Shown here: one piece after another, positions 56,331 to 64,000 of the stretch | Position numbering within the stretch: position 1 is the first letter of the stretch | How the letters are laid out: every line of letters starts with the position of its first letter | Assembly: GCF_001884105.1 (NCBI RefSeq) | Contig: NZ_MACI01000026.1 | Location: forward strand, 28,062 to 92,061 | Source: Bacillus luti | Lineage (GTDB): Bacteria; Bacillota; Bacilli; Bacillales; Bacillaceae_G | Direction: 5' to 3' | Length of the DNA: 64,000 bases | The notes under the pieces: generated by a model | What the model was told of the DNA's origin: nothing | The model's database searches: none | What the model saw: only the letters and a program-made list of their open reading frames with translations | Translations under genes and position numbers: made by a program

Positions 56331-58534
56331 GGGATTGCCCCTTTCCAAGCCTTTCTCATTTCATCTACATTTGCTGTAAGCAATACTTCATTTTCTTCAT
56401 TATGAATTGTTACTTCATTTGTATTTGTTACTTCTCCAACTTGAGTTGCTTCAACCATTTTCTCGAATGCTTCTTTATTTTCACGTTTTACAGTTATCAC
56501 GAAACGAGATTGTGATTCTGCAAATAATGCGGCTGTTGCTTCACCGTCTAATTTCACAGTAGCACCTAAACCTTTAGCACCAATTGCACTTTCTGAAACT
56601 GCAACTGCTAATCCGCCTTCAGCAACGTCATGTGCAGATTGAATAAGGCCAGCTTGAATTGCTGCTAATACTTGTTTTTGACGTTTTAATTCTACGTCTA
56701 GATCGATACTTGGTGATTGACCGAAAATTTTGCCGTGAATCATTTTTTGCAATTCACTTCCGCCAAACTCAGCTTTCGTCTCTCCGATGATATAAACTAA
56801 ATCGCCAGCTTGCTTAAATTCTTGTGTTGTTACATGTTTTAAATCGTGTACAAGACCGACCATCCCAACTGTCGGTGTTGGATATACAGCTTCGCCACTA
56901 CGTTCGTTATACATTGATACGTTTCCGCCGATAACTGGCGTTTGTAATGTGCGACAAGCTTCACTCATACCGTCTACTGATTTTTCAATTTGCCAGAAGA
57001 TCTCTGGTTTTTCTGGATTACCGAAGTTTAAGCAATCTGTAATTGCAAGTGGCTCTCCTCCAGAACATACAATATTACGTGCTGCCTCTGCTACTGCAAT
57101 TTTACCGCCCACTTCTGGATCTAAATAAATGTAGCGAGAGTTACAATCTGTCGTCATTGCTAATCCTTTTTCTGTACCGCGTACACGTACAACTGCTGCA
57201 TCTGAACCTGGTGTAACAACTGTGCTTGTGCGCACTTGGTAATCATATTGATCATAAACCCACTCTTTACTTGCAATCGTCGGTTGTTGTAATAAAGCGA
57301 ATAACGTTTCTTTATAATTTTCTACTTTTGGCGTTTCCATTTTCATTGCTTGGAATTCAGCAAAGTATGCTGCTTCTTTTGATGGCTTATGGTAAATTGG
57401 AGCTTCTTCTGCTAAAGCATCCGCTGGAACTTCCGCCACCTTCTCGCCTTTATGGAATAAACGAAGCATTTTATCTTCTGTTACTTTCCCCATCGTAACG
57501 GCTGCAAGACCATACTTCTCAAATAAATCTACTATTTCTTGCTCTCTACCTTTTTTCACAACAATTAACATACGCTCTTGTGATTCAGATAGCATCATTT
57601 CATATGGTGTCATTCCTGTTTCGCGCTGTGGTACATCATCTAAGTACATTTCAATACCCATTCCTGCTTTACTTGCCATTTCTGCAGAAGATGATGTTAA
57701 ACCAGCTGCACCCATATCTTGAATTCCAACAAGTGCATCCGACTGAATAAGTTCTAAGCAAGCTTCAATAAGAAGTTTCTCCATAAATGGATCTCCTACT
57801 TGAACTGCTGGACGCTTCGCTTCTGAGCTTTCAGATAACTCTTCAGATGCGAATGTTGCACCGTGAATACCATCACGACCAGTTGATGCTCCTACGTACA
57901 TTACTGTATTTCCAGCACCGTGCGCTTGCCCTTTTTTAATGTCTTCGTGGTTAATTAAGCCTACGCACATTGCATTTACAAGTGGATTTCCTTCATAACA
58001 TGGATCAAACTGTACTTCGCCACCAACAGTCGGAATACCGATACAGTTACCGTATCCAGCAATCCCTGCTACTACTTCTTCGAATAAATATTTCACACGT
58101 GGTGATTGTAATTCGCCGAAACGAAGTGAGTTTAATAGAGCTACTGGACGTGCTCCCATAGAGAATACGTCACGGATAATACCACCAACGCCTGTTGCTG
58201 CTCCTTGATATGGTTCAATAGCTGAAGGATGGTTATGGCTTTCCATTTTAAATACAACCGCTTGATTATCACCGATATCTACAATTCCAGCACCTTCCCC
58301 AGGTCCTTGCAAGACGCGTTCACCTGTCGTTGGAAACTTGCGGAGAACTGGTTTTGAATTTTTATAACTACAATGTTCAGACCACATTACAGAGAATAAT
58401 CCTGTTTCTGTATAATTTGGCAGACGGCCCAAAATCTTTTCAACCATGGCAAACTCTTCGTCTGTTAGCCCCATTTCCGCATATATGCGCTCTTCTTTAA
58501 TTTGTGTTGGATTTGGTTCAAGCATTAACGACAT
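56315..58534 (-). CDS. purL: Phosphoribosylformylglycinamidine synthase subunit PurL
   Basis: The 739-residue small-type PurL with two-fold repeated AIR-synthetase-like domains: [55 protein letters not shown] and [14 protein letters not shown]. It works with PurQ and PurS. Its ATG lies 16 bp inside the end of purQ, showing tight coupling. Confidence 0.98.
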   Translation of the reverse strand: MSLMLEPNPTQIKEERIYAEMGLTDEEFAMVEKILGRLPNYTETGLFSVMWSEHCSYKNSKPVLRKFPTTGERVLQGPGEGAGIVDIGDNQAVVFKMESHNHPSAIEPYQGAATGVGGIIRDVFSMGARPVALLNSLRFGELQSPRVKYLFEEVVAGIAGYGNCIGIPTVGGEVQFDPCYEGNPLVNAMCVGLINHEDIKKGQAHGAGNTVMYVGASTGRDGIHGATFASEELSESSEAKRPAVQVGDPFMEKLLIEACLELIQSDALVGIQDMGAAGLTSSSAEMASKAGMGIEMYLDDVPQRETGMTPYEMMLSESQERMLIVVKKGREQEIVDLFEKYGLAAVTMGKVTEDKMLRLFHKGEKVAEVPADALAEEAPIYHKPSKEAAYFAEFQAMKMETPKVENYKETLFALLQQPTIASKEWVYDQYDYQVRTSTVVTPGSDAAVVRVRGTEKGLAMTTDCNSRYIYLDPEVGGKIAVAEAARNIVCSGGEPLAITDCLNFGNPEKPEIFWQIEKSVDGMSEACRTLQTPVIGGNVSMYNERSGEAVYPTPTVGMVGLVHDLKHVTTQEFKQAGDLVYIIGETKAEFGGSELQKMIHGKIFGQSPSIDLDVELKRQKQVLAAIQAGLIQSAHDVAEGGLAVAVSESAIGAKGLGATVKLDGEATAALFAESQSRFVITVKRENKEAFEKMVEATQVGEVTNTNEVTIHNEENEVLLTANVDEMRKAWKGAIPCLLK

Positions 58535-59201
58535 ATGTTTCCCTCCACTGTTTTAAGATAGATTGAAAGACTTTTAACCCTTCAGCACCGCCAAGTAATT
58601 CATCTACAGCACGCTCTGGATGTGGCATCATACCAAGTACATTTCCTTTTTCATTTACAATACCAGCAATATCTGAAACGCTTCCATTCGGGTTTTCTAC
58701 GTAACGGAATGCGATTTGATTATTCTCTTCTAATCTTTGAAGAGTCTCTTCATCACAATAGTAATTCCCTTCACCATGTGCGATTGGAATATTGATTACT
58801 TCATTTTTTTCATATTGTGATGTAAACATCGTTTCATTATTTTCAACGCGCAACTGAACAGTGCGACACATAAATTTTAAGTTTTCGTTTCTCATTAATG
58901 CTCCTGGTAGTAACCCTGACTCAACAAGAATCTGGAATCCATTACACACACCTAAAATTGGCTTTCCTTGCTCAGCAGCTTTTTGCACTGCTTTCATTGC
59001 ATTCGCGAAGCGAGAAATAGCACCGCAGCGTAAGTAGTCACCGTAAGAGAATCCACCTGGTAATAGAATTGCATCATATTCATCTAAATTCTCTGTATCG
59101 TGCCAAACGTAATCTACTTCTTCGCCAAGCTCATCTTTAATTGCATGGAACATATCGACATCACAGTTCGAACCTGGAAATACTATTACTGCAAATTTCA
59201 C
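58518..59201 (-). CDS. purQ: FGAM synthase glutaminase subunit PurQ
   Basis: A 227-residue class I glutaminase. The catalytic triad lies in [10 protein letters not shown] (cysteine), and the His/Glu pair in [11 protein letters not shown]. It supplies ammonia to PurL. It starts in an ATGA-type overlap with purS. Confidence 0.98.
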   Translation of the reverse strand: MKFAVIVFPGSNCDVDMFHAIKDELGEEVDYVWHDTENLDEYDAILLPGGFSYGDYLRCGAISRFANAMKAVQKAAEQGKPILGVCNGFQILVESGLLPGALMRNENLKFMCRTVQLRVENNETMFTSQYEKNEVINIPIAHGEGNYYCDEETLQRLEENNQIAFRYVENPNGSVSDIAGIVNEKGNVLGMMPHPERAVDELLGGAEGLKVFQSILKQWRETYVVNA

Positions 59202-59452
59202 TGTGCGACAACCTCCTCAACTTCATAACGGAAGTCTTCCATTACAACGTTTGCTAGTAACTTTTCACACATTTCTTTTACCTTGCTATCTAGATCAGAT
59301 ACTGATTTATCAATTGTTAATTCCATATACTTTCCGATTCGAACATCTTGTACTTCTGTGAACGAAAGACTATGAAGTGCTCCTTTTACTGCTGTTCCTT
59401 GTGGATCTAATACACTTTCTCTTAACGTTACATATACCTTAACTTTATACAT
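59198..59452 (-). CDS. purS: FGAM synthase subunit PurS
   Basis: An 84-residue subunit with [16 protein letters not shown] and the RIGKYMEL segment typical of PurS, which bridges PurQ and PurL. It overlaps purC by 8 bp. Confidence 0.97.
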   Translation of the reverse strand: MYKVKVYVTLRESVLDPQGTAVKGALHSLSFTEVQDVRIGKYMELTIDKSVSDLDSKVKEMCEKLLANVVMEDFRYEVEEVVAQ

Positions 59453-60164
59453 GTGAAATTCCCCCTAAACGTTTTAAAATCTCTTCATAAGCATCTGTTA
59501 AATTTCCAAGATCACGACGGAATACGTCTTTATCAAACTTTTCATTGCTCGTTTCATCCCATAAACGGCAAGTATCTGGTGAAATTTCATCTGCTAAAAC
59601 GATTTCTCCCTCTTCAGTTACACCAAACTCTAATTTGAAATCTACTAATCTTACACGACAGCTTGCGAAATGATCAATCAACACTTGATTGATTTGTAGA
59701 GCCATATCTCGTAATACGCTTACTTGCTCTGGCGATGCAACGTTTAATACACGAATATGATCTTCCGTTACAAGCGGATCTCCTAAATCATCATCTTTGA
59801 AGTAAAATTCTACGATTGGTTCTGCAAGTACAGTTCCCTCTTCCATTCCTAATCTTTTTGAAAGACTTCCTGCAATTACATTTCTTGTGACAACTTCTAA
59901 AGGAATAATACTCACTTTTTTAACAAGTTGTTCTGTTTCAGATAGCTTCTCAACAAAGTGTGTTTTAATTCCTACTTCTTGTAACTTTCTGAACAACAAA
60001 GTTGTAATCTCATTGTTCAAACGACCTTTTCCTGTAATCGTCTCTTTTTTCTCCCCATTGAAAGCAGTCGCACTATCTTTGTACTCTACCCAAACCATAT
60101 CTGCTGATTCTGTACGATAAATTCTTTTTGCCTTACCTTCATACAGCAATTCTAGCTTTTGCAT
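59445..60164 (-). CDS. purC: SAICAR synthase
   Basis: A 239-residue ligase joining aspartate to CAIR. N-terminal LLYEGKAKRIY, the GRLNNEITTLLF segment, PLEVVTRNVIAGSL and VLADEISPDTCRLWD are diagnostic. The start is the ATG at 60164 preceded by GGGGG; the longer frame to 60221 has no site. Confidence 0.98.
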   Translation of the reverse strand: MQKLELLYEGKAKRIYRTESADMVWVEYKDSATAFNGEKKETITGKGRLNNEITTLLFRKLQEVGIKTHFVEKLSETEQLVKKVSIIPLEVVTRNVIAGSLSKRLGMEEGTVLAEPIVEFYFKDDDLGDPLVTEDHIRVLNVASPEQVSVLRDMALQINQVLIDHFASCRVRLVDFKLEFGVTEEGEIVLADEISPDTCRLWDETSNEKFDKDVFRRDLGNLTDAYEEILKRLGGISHV

Positions 60165-60252
60165 TTCGCAAGCCCCCTGTAGTTTGAAAAATGTGAATAA
60201 TGTTTTTATAAAGAATGGCACAGAATGACTCTATTCTGTGCCATATGAAATT

Positions 60253-61560
60253 TTACGCTTCGTTTAATCCAAGGCGTTCAAAGATTGTATCAACGTGTTG
60301 CATATGATGCTCATAGTTGAAGCATTCATTAATTTCTTCTTGTGTTAATTTGCTTGTAATACGCTCATCAGCTTCTACAAGTTCTTTAAATTGTACTTGT
60401 GTTTCCCAAGCTTCCATCGCTTTAGGCTGTACGATATCGTAAGCTTCTTCACGTACCATACCTTTGTCGATTAACGTAAGCATTACGCGCTGAGAATAAA
60501 TTAAGCCATATGTTCTTGTCATATTGCGTTTCATATTCTCTGGGTATACAGTTAAGTTTTTAACGATATTACCAAAGCGATTTAACATGTAATTTAACGC
60601 GATTGTAGCATCTGGTAAAATTACGCGTTCTGCTGAAGAGTGAGAAATATCACGCTCATGCCATAATGGAACATTCTCATAAGCTGTCATCATATAACCG
60701 CGGATAACACGAGCTAAACCAGTCATGTTTTCAGACCCAATTGGATTACGCTTATGCGGCATTGCAGAAGAACCTTTTTGACCCTTTGCGAAAGCTTCTT
60801 CAACTTCACGTGTTTCACTCTTTTGTAAACCACGAATCTCAACTGCCATCTTTTCGATAGATGTTGCGATTAATGCAAGTGTTGACATGTAATGAGCATG
60901 GCGATCACGTTGCAATGTTTGTGTTGAAATTGGTGCTGCTTCTAATCCTAAGTTTTCACAAACATATTTTTCTACGAATGGATCGATATTTGCGTATGTA
61001 CCAACCGCACCAGATAATTTACCAACGCGAACTGTATCAGCAGCTTGTTTGAAGCGCTCTACGTTACGTTTCATTTCTTCATACCAAAGACCAAGTTTTA
61101 AACCAAATGTTGTTGGTTCTGCATGAACACCGTGTGTTCTTCCCATCATGATCGTGTATTTATGCTCTTTTGCTTTGTTAGCTAAAATGCTTACAAAGTT
61201 TTCTAAGTCTTTTAATATGATTTCATTCGCTTGTTTTAAGATGTAAGATAACGCTGTATCTACTACGTCTGTAGATGTTAAACCGTAATGAACCCATTTA
61301 CGTTCTTCGCCTAATGCTGGTGTTTCTGATACAGCACGAGTGAATGCAACTACGTCATGACGTGTTTCTTTTTCAATTTCATAAATACGATCAATATCAA
61401 ATGATGCATGCTCACGAATTTTTTTAACATCTTCTTTTGGAATCTCGCCAAGCTCAGCCCATGCTTCACAAGCTAAAATCTCAACTTCTAACCACGCTTT
61501 AAATTTGTTCTCTTCCGTCCAAATGGCACCCATTTCTGGGCGTGTATAACGACTAATCAT
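60253..61560 (-). CDS. purB: Adenylosuccinate lyase
   Basis: A 435-residue lyase working in both IMP and AMP synthesis. The signature loop [16 protein letters not shown] and [17 protein letters not shown] are clear. The start is the ATG at 61560 behind TTGGAGGG; it overlaps the purK stop by 4 bp (ATGA). Confidence 0.98.
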   Translation of the reverse strand: MISRYTRPEMGAIWTEENKFKAWLEVEILACEAWAELGEIPKEDVKKIREHASFDIDRIYEIEKETRHDVVAFTRAVSETPALGEERKWVHYGLTSTDVVDTALSYILKQANEIILKDLENFVSILANKAKEHKYTIMMGRTHGVHAEPTTFGLKLGLWYEEMKRNVERFKQAADTVRVGKLSGAVGTYANIDPFVEKYVCENLGLEAAPISTQTLQRDRHAHYMSTLALIATSIEKMAVEIRGLQKSETREVEEAFAKGQKGSSAMPHKRNPIGSENMTGLARVIRGYMMTAYENVPLWHERDISHSSAERVILPDATIALNYMLNRFGNIVKNLTVYPENMKRNMTRTYGLIYSQRVMLTLIDKGMVREEAYDIVQPKAMEAWETQVQFKELVEADERITSKLTQEEINECFNYEHHMQHVDTIFERLGLNEA

Positions 61561-62708
61561 CTTTTTCCCTCCAACAGTTGTTCTTGATGGTCCCAAATAT
61601 GCAAACTCTTCGCTTTTTCTAGAGCGACTTCAATACTATCATTTAAAATATTAACATGCCCCATTTTCCGCTGCGCTTTTGCTTCTTCTTTTCCATACAA
61701 ATGTAAATAGCACCCGGTTAATCTATTCACTTGTCTTAGGACCCCTTCTATATGTTCGCCTAAAATGTTTACCATGACAACTGGTTTTAACAAATTTGTT
61801 TCTCCAAGAGGTAAATTACAGATTGCTCGAATATGTTGACCGAATTGACTCGTTTCACATGCATCCTGTGTATAGTGTCCTGAATTGTGAGGTCTTGGTG
61901 CTAATTCATTAATATAAATCTCACCATCAGCTGTAGCAAACATCTCTACCGCTAGTGTTCCCACAAGTTCCAGTTCATCCGCAAGCACTTTTGCATAAGC
62001 AATTGCTTTTTGAGAAAGTTCTTCTGTAATGCGAGCCGGAACGATGGATTCATGCAAAATGTTATTTACATGGATATTTTCCGCTACCGGAAATACTTTC
62101 GTTTCACCACTTACACTACGAATTACAATAACTGATACTTCTTTTTCAAAAGGCACCCATTTCTCTAAAATACACTCTGCTGCATTCGCAAGCTTTTGCG
62201 CTTTATCAACGTCAGCCTCACTTCTTAAAACAACTTGCCCTTTCCCATCATATCCACCTGTCGTTGTTTTTAAGACGGAAGGATATGATAGCTCAGCGAT
62301 TGCTTCAGTAAGCTGCTCTTGCGTTTGAACCAATCTATACGTTGCTACTGGTAACCCCGCTTTTTCAATTGCATTCTTTTCAGTAAAACGATTTTGTGTT
62401 TTACTTAACAACTGACTGCCTTGCGGTAAGTAAGCATGTTTTTCAAGCCATTGTAAACATCTATAATCAATATTCTCAAATTCATATGTGACAACATCAC
62501 TAATCTCTGCTAAATACTGAATTGCTTTTAAATCGTCATACGGTGCAACAATTTCAATATCAGCAACTTGTGCACATGGTGAGTTTTTTGTAGGATCTAA
62601 AACAGCAATTTTATATCCCATCTCTTTAGCTGCCAATGCCATCATTCTTCCTAGCTGGCCGCCTCCAATAATACCGATTGTTTTTCCAGGTAAAATGATT
62701 CTCGTCAT
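61557..62708 (-). CDS. purK: 5-(carboxyamino)imidazole ribonucleotide synthase
   Basis: The 383-residue ATP-grasp Pur[18 protein letters not shown] at the N-terminus, [30 protein letters not shown]. It carboxylates AIR to N5-CAIR. It starts in an overlap with purE's stop. Confidence 0.98.
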   Translation of the reverse strand: MTRIILPGKTIGIIGGGQLGRMMALAAKEMGYKIAVLDPTKNSPCAQVADIEIVAPYDDLKAIQYLAEISDVVTYEFENIDYRCLQWLEKHAYLPQGSQLLSKTQNRFTEKNAIEKAGLPVATYRLVQTQEQLTEAIAELSYPSVLKTTTGGYDGKGQVVLRSEADVDKAQKLANAAECILEKWVPFEKEVSVIVIRSVSGETKVFPVAENIHVNNILHESIVPARITEELSQKAIAYAKVLADELELVGTLAVEMFATADGEIYINELAPRPHNSGHYTQDACETSQFGQHIRAICNLPLGETNLLKPVVMVNILGEHIEGVLRQVNRLTGCYLHLYGKEEAKAQRKMGHVNILNDSIEVALEKAKSLHIWDHQEQLLEGKR

Positions 62709-63190
62709 ACTAGCTCACTACCTTCGCGCACATCTTTTTCAATTGCTTCTCTTCTCAATTCTAATGCATCATGTATGTCATCATGGAATGATCCAAGTAT
62801 TTGTGCAGCAAGTAAACCAGCATTTGTTGAACCAGCCTTACCAATTGCAACAGTTGCAACTGGAACCCCTCCTGGCATTTGGACGATGGATAATAATGAA
62901 TCTAAGCCGTTTAACGCTTTTGATTGAACTGGAACTCCGATTACAGGAAGATTCGTCTTCGCTGCAACCATTCCTGGTAAATGCGCTGCTCCACCAGCTC
63001 CAGCAATAATAACTTTCAATCCACGTTCACGAGCCGTCTCTGCATATTCAAACATATAATCTGGAGTCCGATGAGCGGATACAACTTTTTTCTCATACGG
63101 TATATTTAATTCATCTAAAATGTCACAAGCATATTTCATTGTTTCCCAGTCTGACGTGCTTCCCATTATGACTCCAACTAGTGATTTCAT
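62705..63190 (-). CDS. purE: N5-CAIR mutase
   Basis: A 161-residue class I Pur[13 protein letters not shown] at the N-terminus, [15 protein letters not shown], and [21 protein letters not shown]. Octameric; it isomerises N5-CAIR to CAIR. First gene of the operon, starting at ATG 63190 with GGGGGA. A guanine riboswitch and terminator precede it. Confidence 0.98.
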   Translation of the reverse strand: MKSLVGVIMGSTSDWETMKYACDILDELNIPYEKKVVSAHRTPDYMFEYAETARERGLKVIIAGAGGAAHLPGMVAAKTNLPVIGVPVQSKALNGLDSLLSIVQMPGGVPVATVAIGKAGSTNAGLLAAQILGSFHDDIHDALELRREAIEKDVREGSELV

Positions 63191-63210
63191 ATTAGAATCC
63201 CCCCGATTCA

Positions 63211-63274
63211 AATAAAAAAAGCCTGAAATAGAACAGTTTCTCTTTTACTATGAGAGAAAGTGCTCTACTCAGGC
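63211..63274 (-). terminator. Riboswitch-controlled terminator before purE
   Basis: On the minus strand GCCTGA.TAGA... pairs with ...TCTA.TTTCAGGC around CTCTCATAGTAAAAGAG, followed by TTTTTTTATTTG. It is the expression platform of the purE riboswitch. Confidence 0.9.
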
Positions 63275-63315
63275 ATAAGTATCCCTTGTGAATAGAAAAA
63301 TACCGAGTGACTTTC

Positions 63316-63384
63316 CCTCATAGTCTAACGAATAACGGTCGTTAGGTAGAGACTTGCAGGCCATATCCCCGCGATTATATGAGG
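63316..63384 (-). ncRNA. Guanine riboswitch aptamer (purE)
   Basis: On the minus strand the aptamer runs from CCTCATATAATCGCGGGG, through AAGTCTCTACC and the P3 stem, to GACTATGAGG. P1 pairs CCTCATA with TATGAGG. The J3/1 segment GACTATG has the guanine-specific C. It should terminate pur transcription when guanine is high. Confidence 0.95.
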
Positions 63385-63410
63385 TCTTATATATTATTGT
63401 TTCTATGGCT

Positions 63411-63440
63411 ATATTAACAATATTTCATAAACAATGTCAA
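63411..63440 (-). promoter_or_regulatory. pur operon promoter
   Basis: TTGACA (63440-63435) and TAATAT (63416-63411), 18 bp apart, on the minus strand. The predicted start lies about 20 bp before the riboswitch. Confidence 0.8.
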
Positions 63441-63448
63441 CAAATAAT

Positions 63449-63484
63449 CGAATGTTTTTTTATTAGCAACTCGTAACGTTCGTG
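63449..63484 (-). promoter_or_regulatory. PurR-box-like sites
   Basis: On the minus strand CACGAACGTTACGAG (63484-63470) and ATTCGA (63454-63449) lie upstream of the -35. They resemble the CGAAC/GTTCG arms of the Bacillus PurBox pair, but the spacing fits only loosely. Confidence 0.4.
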
Positions 63485-63652
63485 TTTTAGTTATATTCAA
63501 AAGAATAATTGTAACTATATGCAAGAAGGATAAGTAATTAGAATATATATTTCTAGAGATCTATCGTACACATAACGGTTTGTATACTAATTCCGCATGT
63601 TTTCATATAAAGCATATCGTTTATATTCATTTTATTTATAAGGAGAACAATA

Positions 63653-63934
63653 ATGAAAAAAATAACTACATTCTTTTCATATTTATTTCTTTGCATCGCA
63701 ATCATTGCTGTTATAATTGAATACTTATTTATATCATCCCACTTTTTTTACTCTCATTATTTAAAATACATACTTGTAGTAGAAATAACATTTCCTATCA
63801 TAGGGATGATTTTAGGAGCACTCGGAGAATCCGGAAAACAAAAAATCATTGCTATTATTTTGAATAGCCTCGTTTTCATTCTTTTTTCTTCTTTAGGATT
63901 ATTAAATCTATGGATTATGACATTTGGCAAATAA
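63653..63934 (+). CDS. Small membrane protein of unknown function
   Basis: A 93-residue protein with about three hydrophobic segments (residues 8-30, 40-65, 68-90). AAGGAG precedes the ATG. It lies between the pur promoter and the rrn end, in a place often occupied by non-conserved genes. No family recognised. Confidence 0.6.
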   Translation: MKKITTFFSYLFLCIAIIAVIIEYLFISSHFFYSHYLKYILVVEITFPIIGMILGALGESGKQKIIAIILNSLVFILFSSLGLLNLWIMTFGK

Positions 63935-63946
63935 AAATAAACACAA

Positions 63947-63977
63947 AAAAACCTAAGTCGAATCGACTTAGGTTTTT
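63947..63977. terminator. rrn terminator, shared with the small membrane protein gene
   Basis: AAAAACCTAAGTCG / CGACTTAGGTTTTT perfect 14-bp stem and T tracts on both strands. On the minus strand it directly follows the 5S rRNA 3' end. Confidence 0.92.
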
Positions 63978-64000
63978 GCTTGGCGACGTCCTACTCTCAC
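63978..64000 (-). rRNA. rrf: 5S rRNA, 3' end only (partial)
   Basis: On the minus strand the sequence GTGAGAGTAGGACGTCGCCAAGC (last 23 bases) matches the 3' end of Bacillus 5S rRNA. The gene and the rest of the rrn operon continue beyond the window. Confidence 0.9.

Overview
This window is chromosomal DNA of a Bacillus cereus group organism (B. cereus / B. thuringiensis / B. anthracis type). It is AT-rich, Shine-Dalgarno sites are strong AGGAGG types, and several proteins and the gene order match what I remember of this group: rrn end, pur operon, pcrB-pcrA-ligA-camS, rocA, metNIQ, gatCAB, gab cluster, dipeptide-epimerase-like gene, ahpCF. The window appears to run opposite to the usual origin-based numbering. 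Most housekeeping operons lie on the minus strand. No phage, insertion sequence, CRISPR array or tRNA was seen. The only rRNA is the last ~23 bases of a 5S gene at the right edge.

Layout, left to right. 0-2.4 kb: ahpC-ahpF peroxide reductase behind a PerR-box-like site. 2.4-3.8 kb: a hypothetical protein and a methyltransferase. 3.9-9.9 kb: a cluster with an M20 amidohydrolase, an NhaC-type antiporter, a winged-helix regulator, an enolase-superfamily N-succinyl-amino-acid racemase and a GNAT acetyltransferase-fold protein. Together these look like a D- to L-amino-acid conversion pathway. 10-16 kb: a YgjP-type metalloprotein, a DUF1456 protein, a GAF/PAS histidine kinase, a tRNA-dihydrouridine synthase and an RlmCD-type RNA methyltransferase. 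16-22 kb: a guanine-riboswitch-controlled nucleoside transporter, two lipoproteins (one a polysaccharide deacetylase), an M29 aminopeptidase and an SMR efflux protein. 22-26 kb: the GABA cluster gabT-regulator-gabD behind a sigma-54 promoter. 26-32 kb: a HAD phosphatase, DagK, gatCAB and a YiaA/B-type membrane protein. 32-35 kb: MarR, an ArsA-type ATPase, a small protein and an HXXEE membrane protein. 35-38 kb: metNIQ behind a SAM riboswitch. 38-43 kb: an isochorismatase-family hydrolase, a 49-residue small gene, rocA, a TauE/SafE transporter and camS. 43-48 kb: ligA, pcrA and pcrB. 48-50 kb: a DUF2892 protein, an SPFH protein and a ribbon-helix-helix protein. 50-63.4 kb: the purEKBCSQLFMNHD operon behind a second guanine riboswitch. 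63.6-64 kb: a small membrane protein and the rrn end.

The most interesting signals lie outside ordinary gene calls. (1) Two ~147-bp tandem copies of a structured element sit between purH and purD, with a compensatory A-T to G-C change in the outer stem. (2) A similar 21-bp motif occurs in both intergenic regions of the racemase cluster, a candidate operator for its regulator. (3) A shared 19-bp near-palindrome precedes both marR and the ArsA gene, a candidate MarR operator. (4) A sigma-54 promoter with an upstream inverted repeat precedes gabT. (5) Codon usage shifts abruptly within the GNAT gene. (6) Several long perfect inverted repeats remain unexplained.

All of this was done by reading the sequence. 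Family names rest on motifs and memory of the families. No database search was run.
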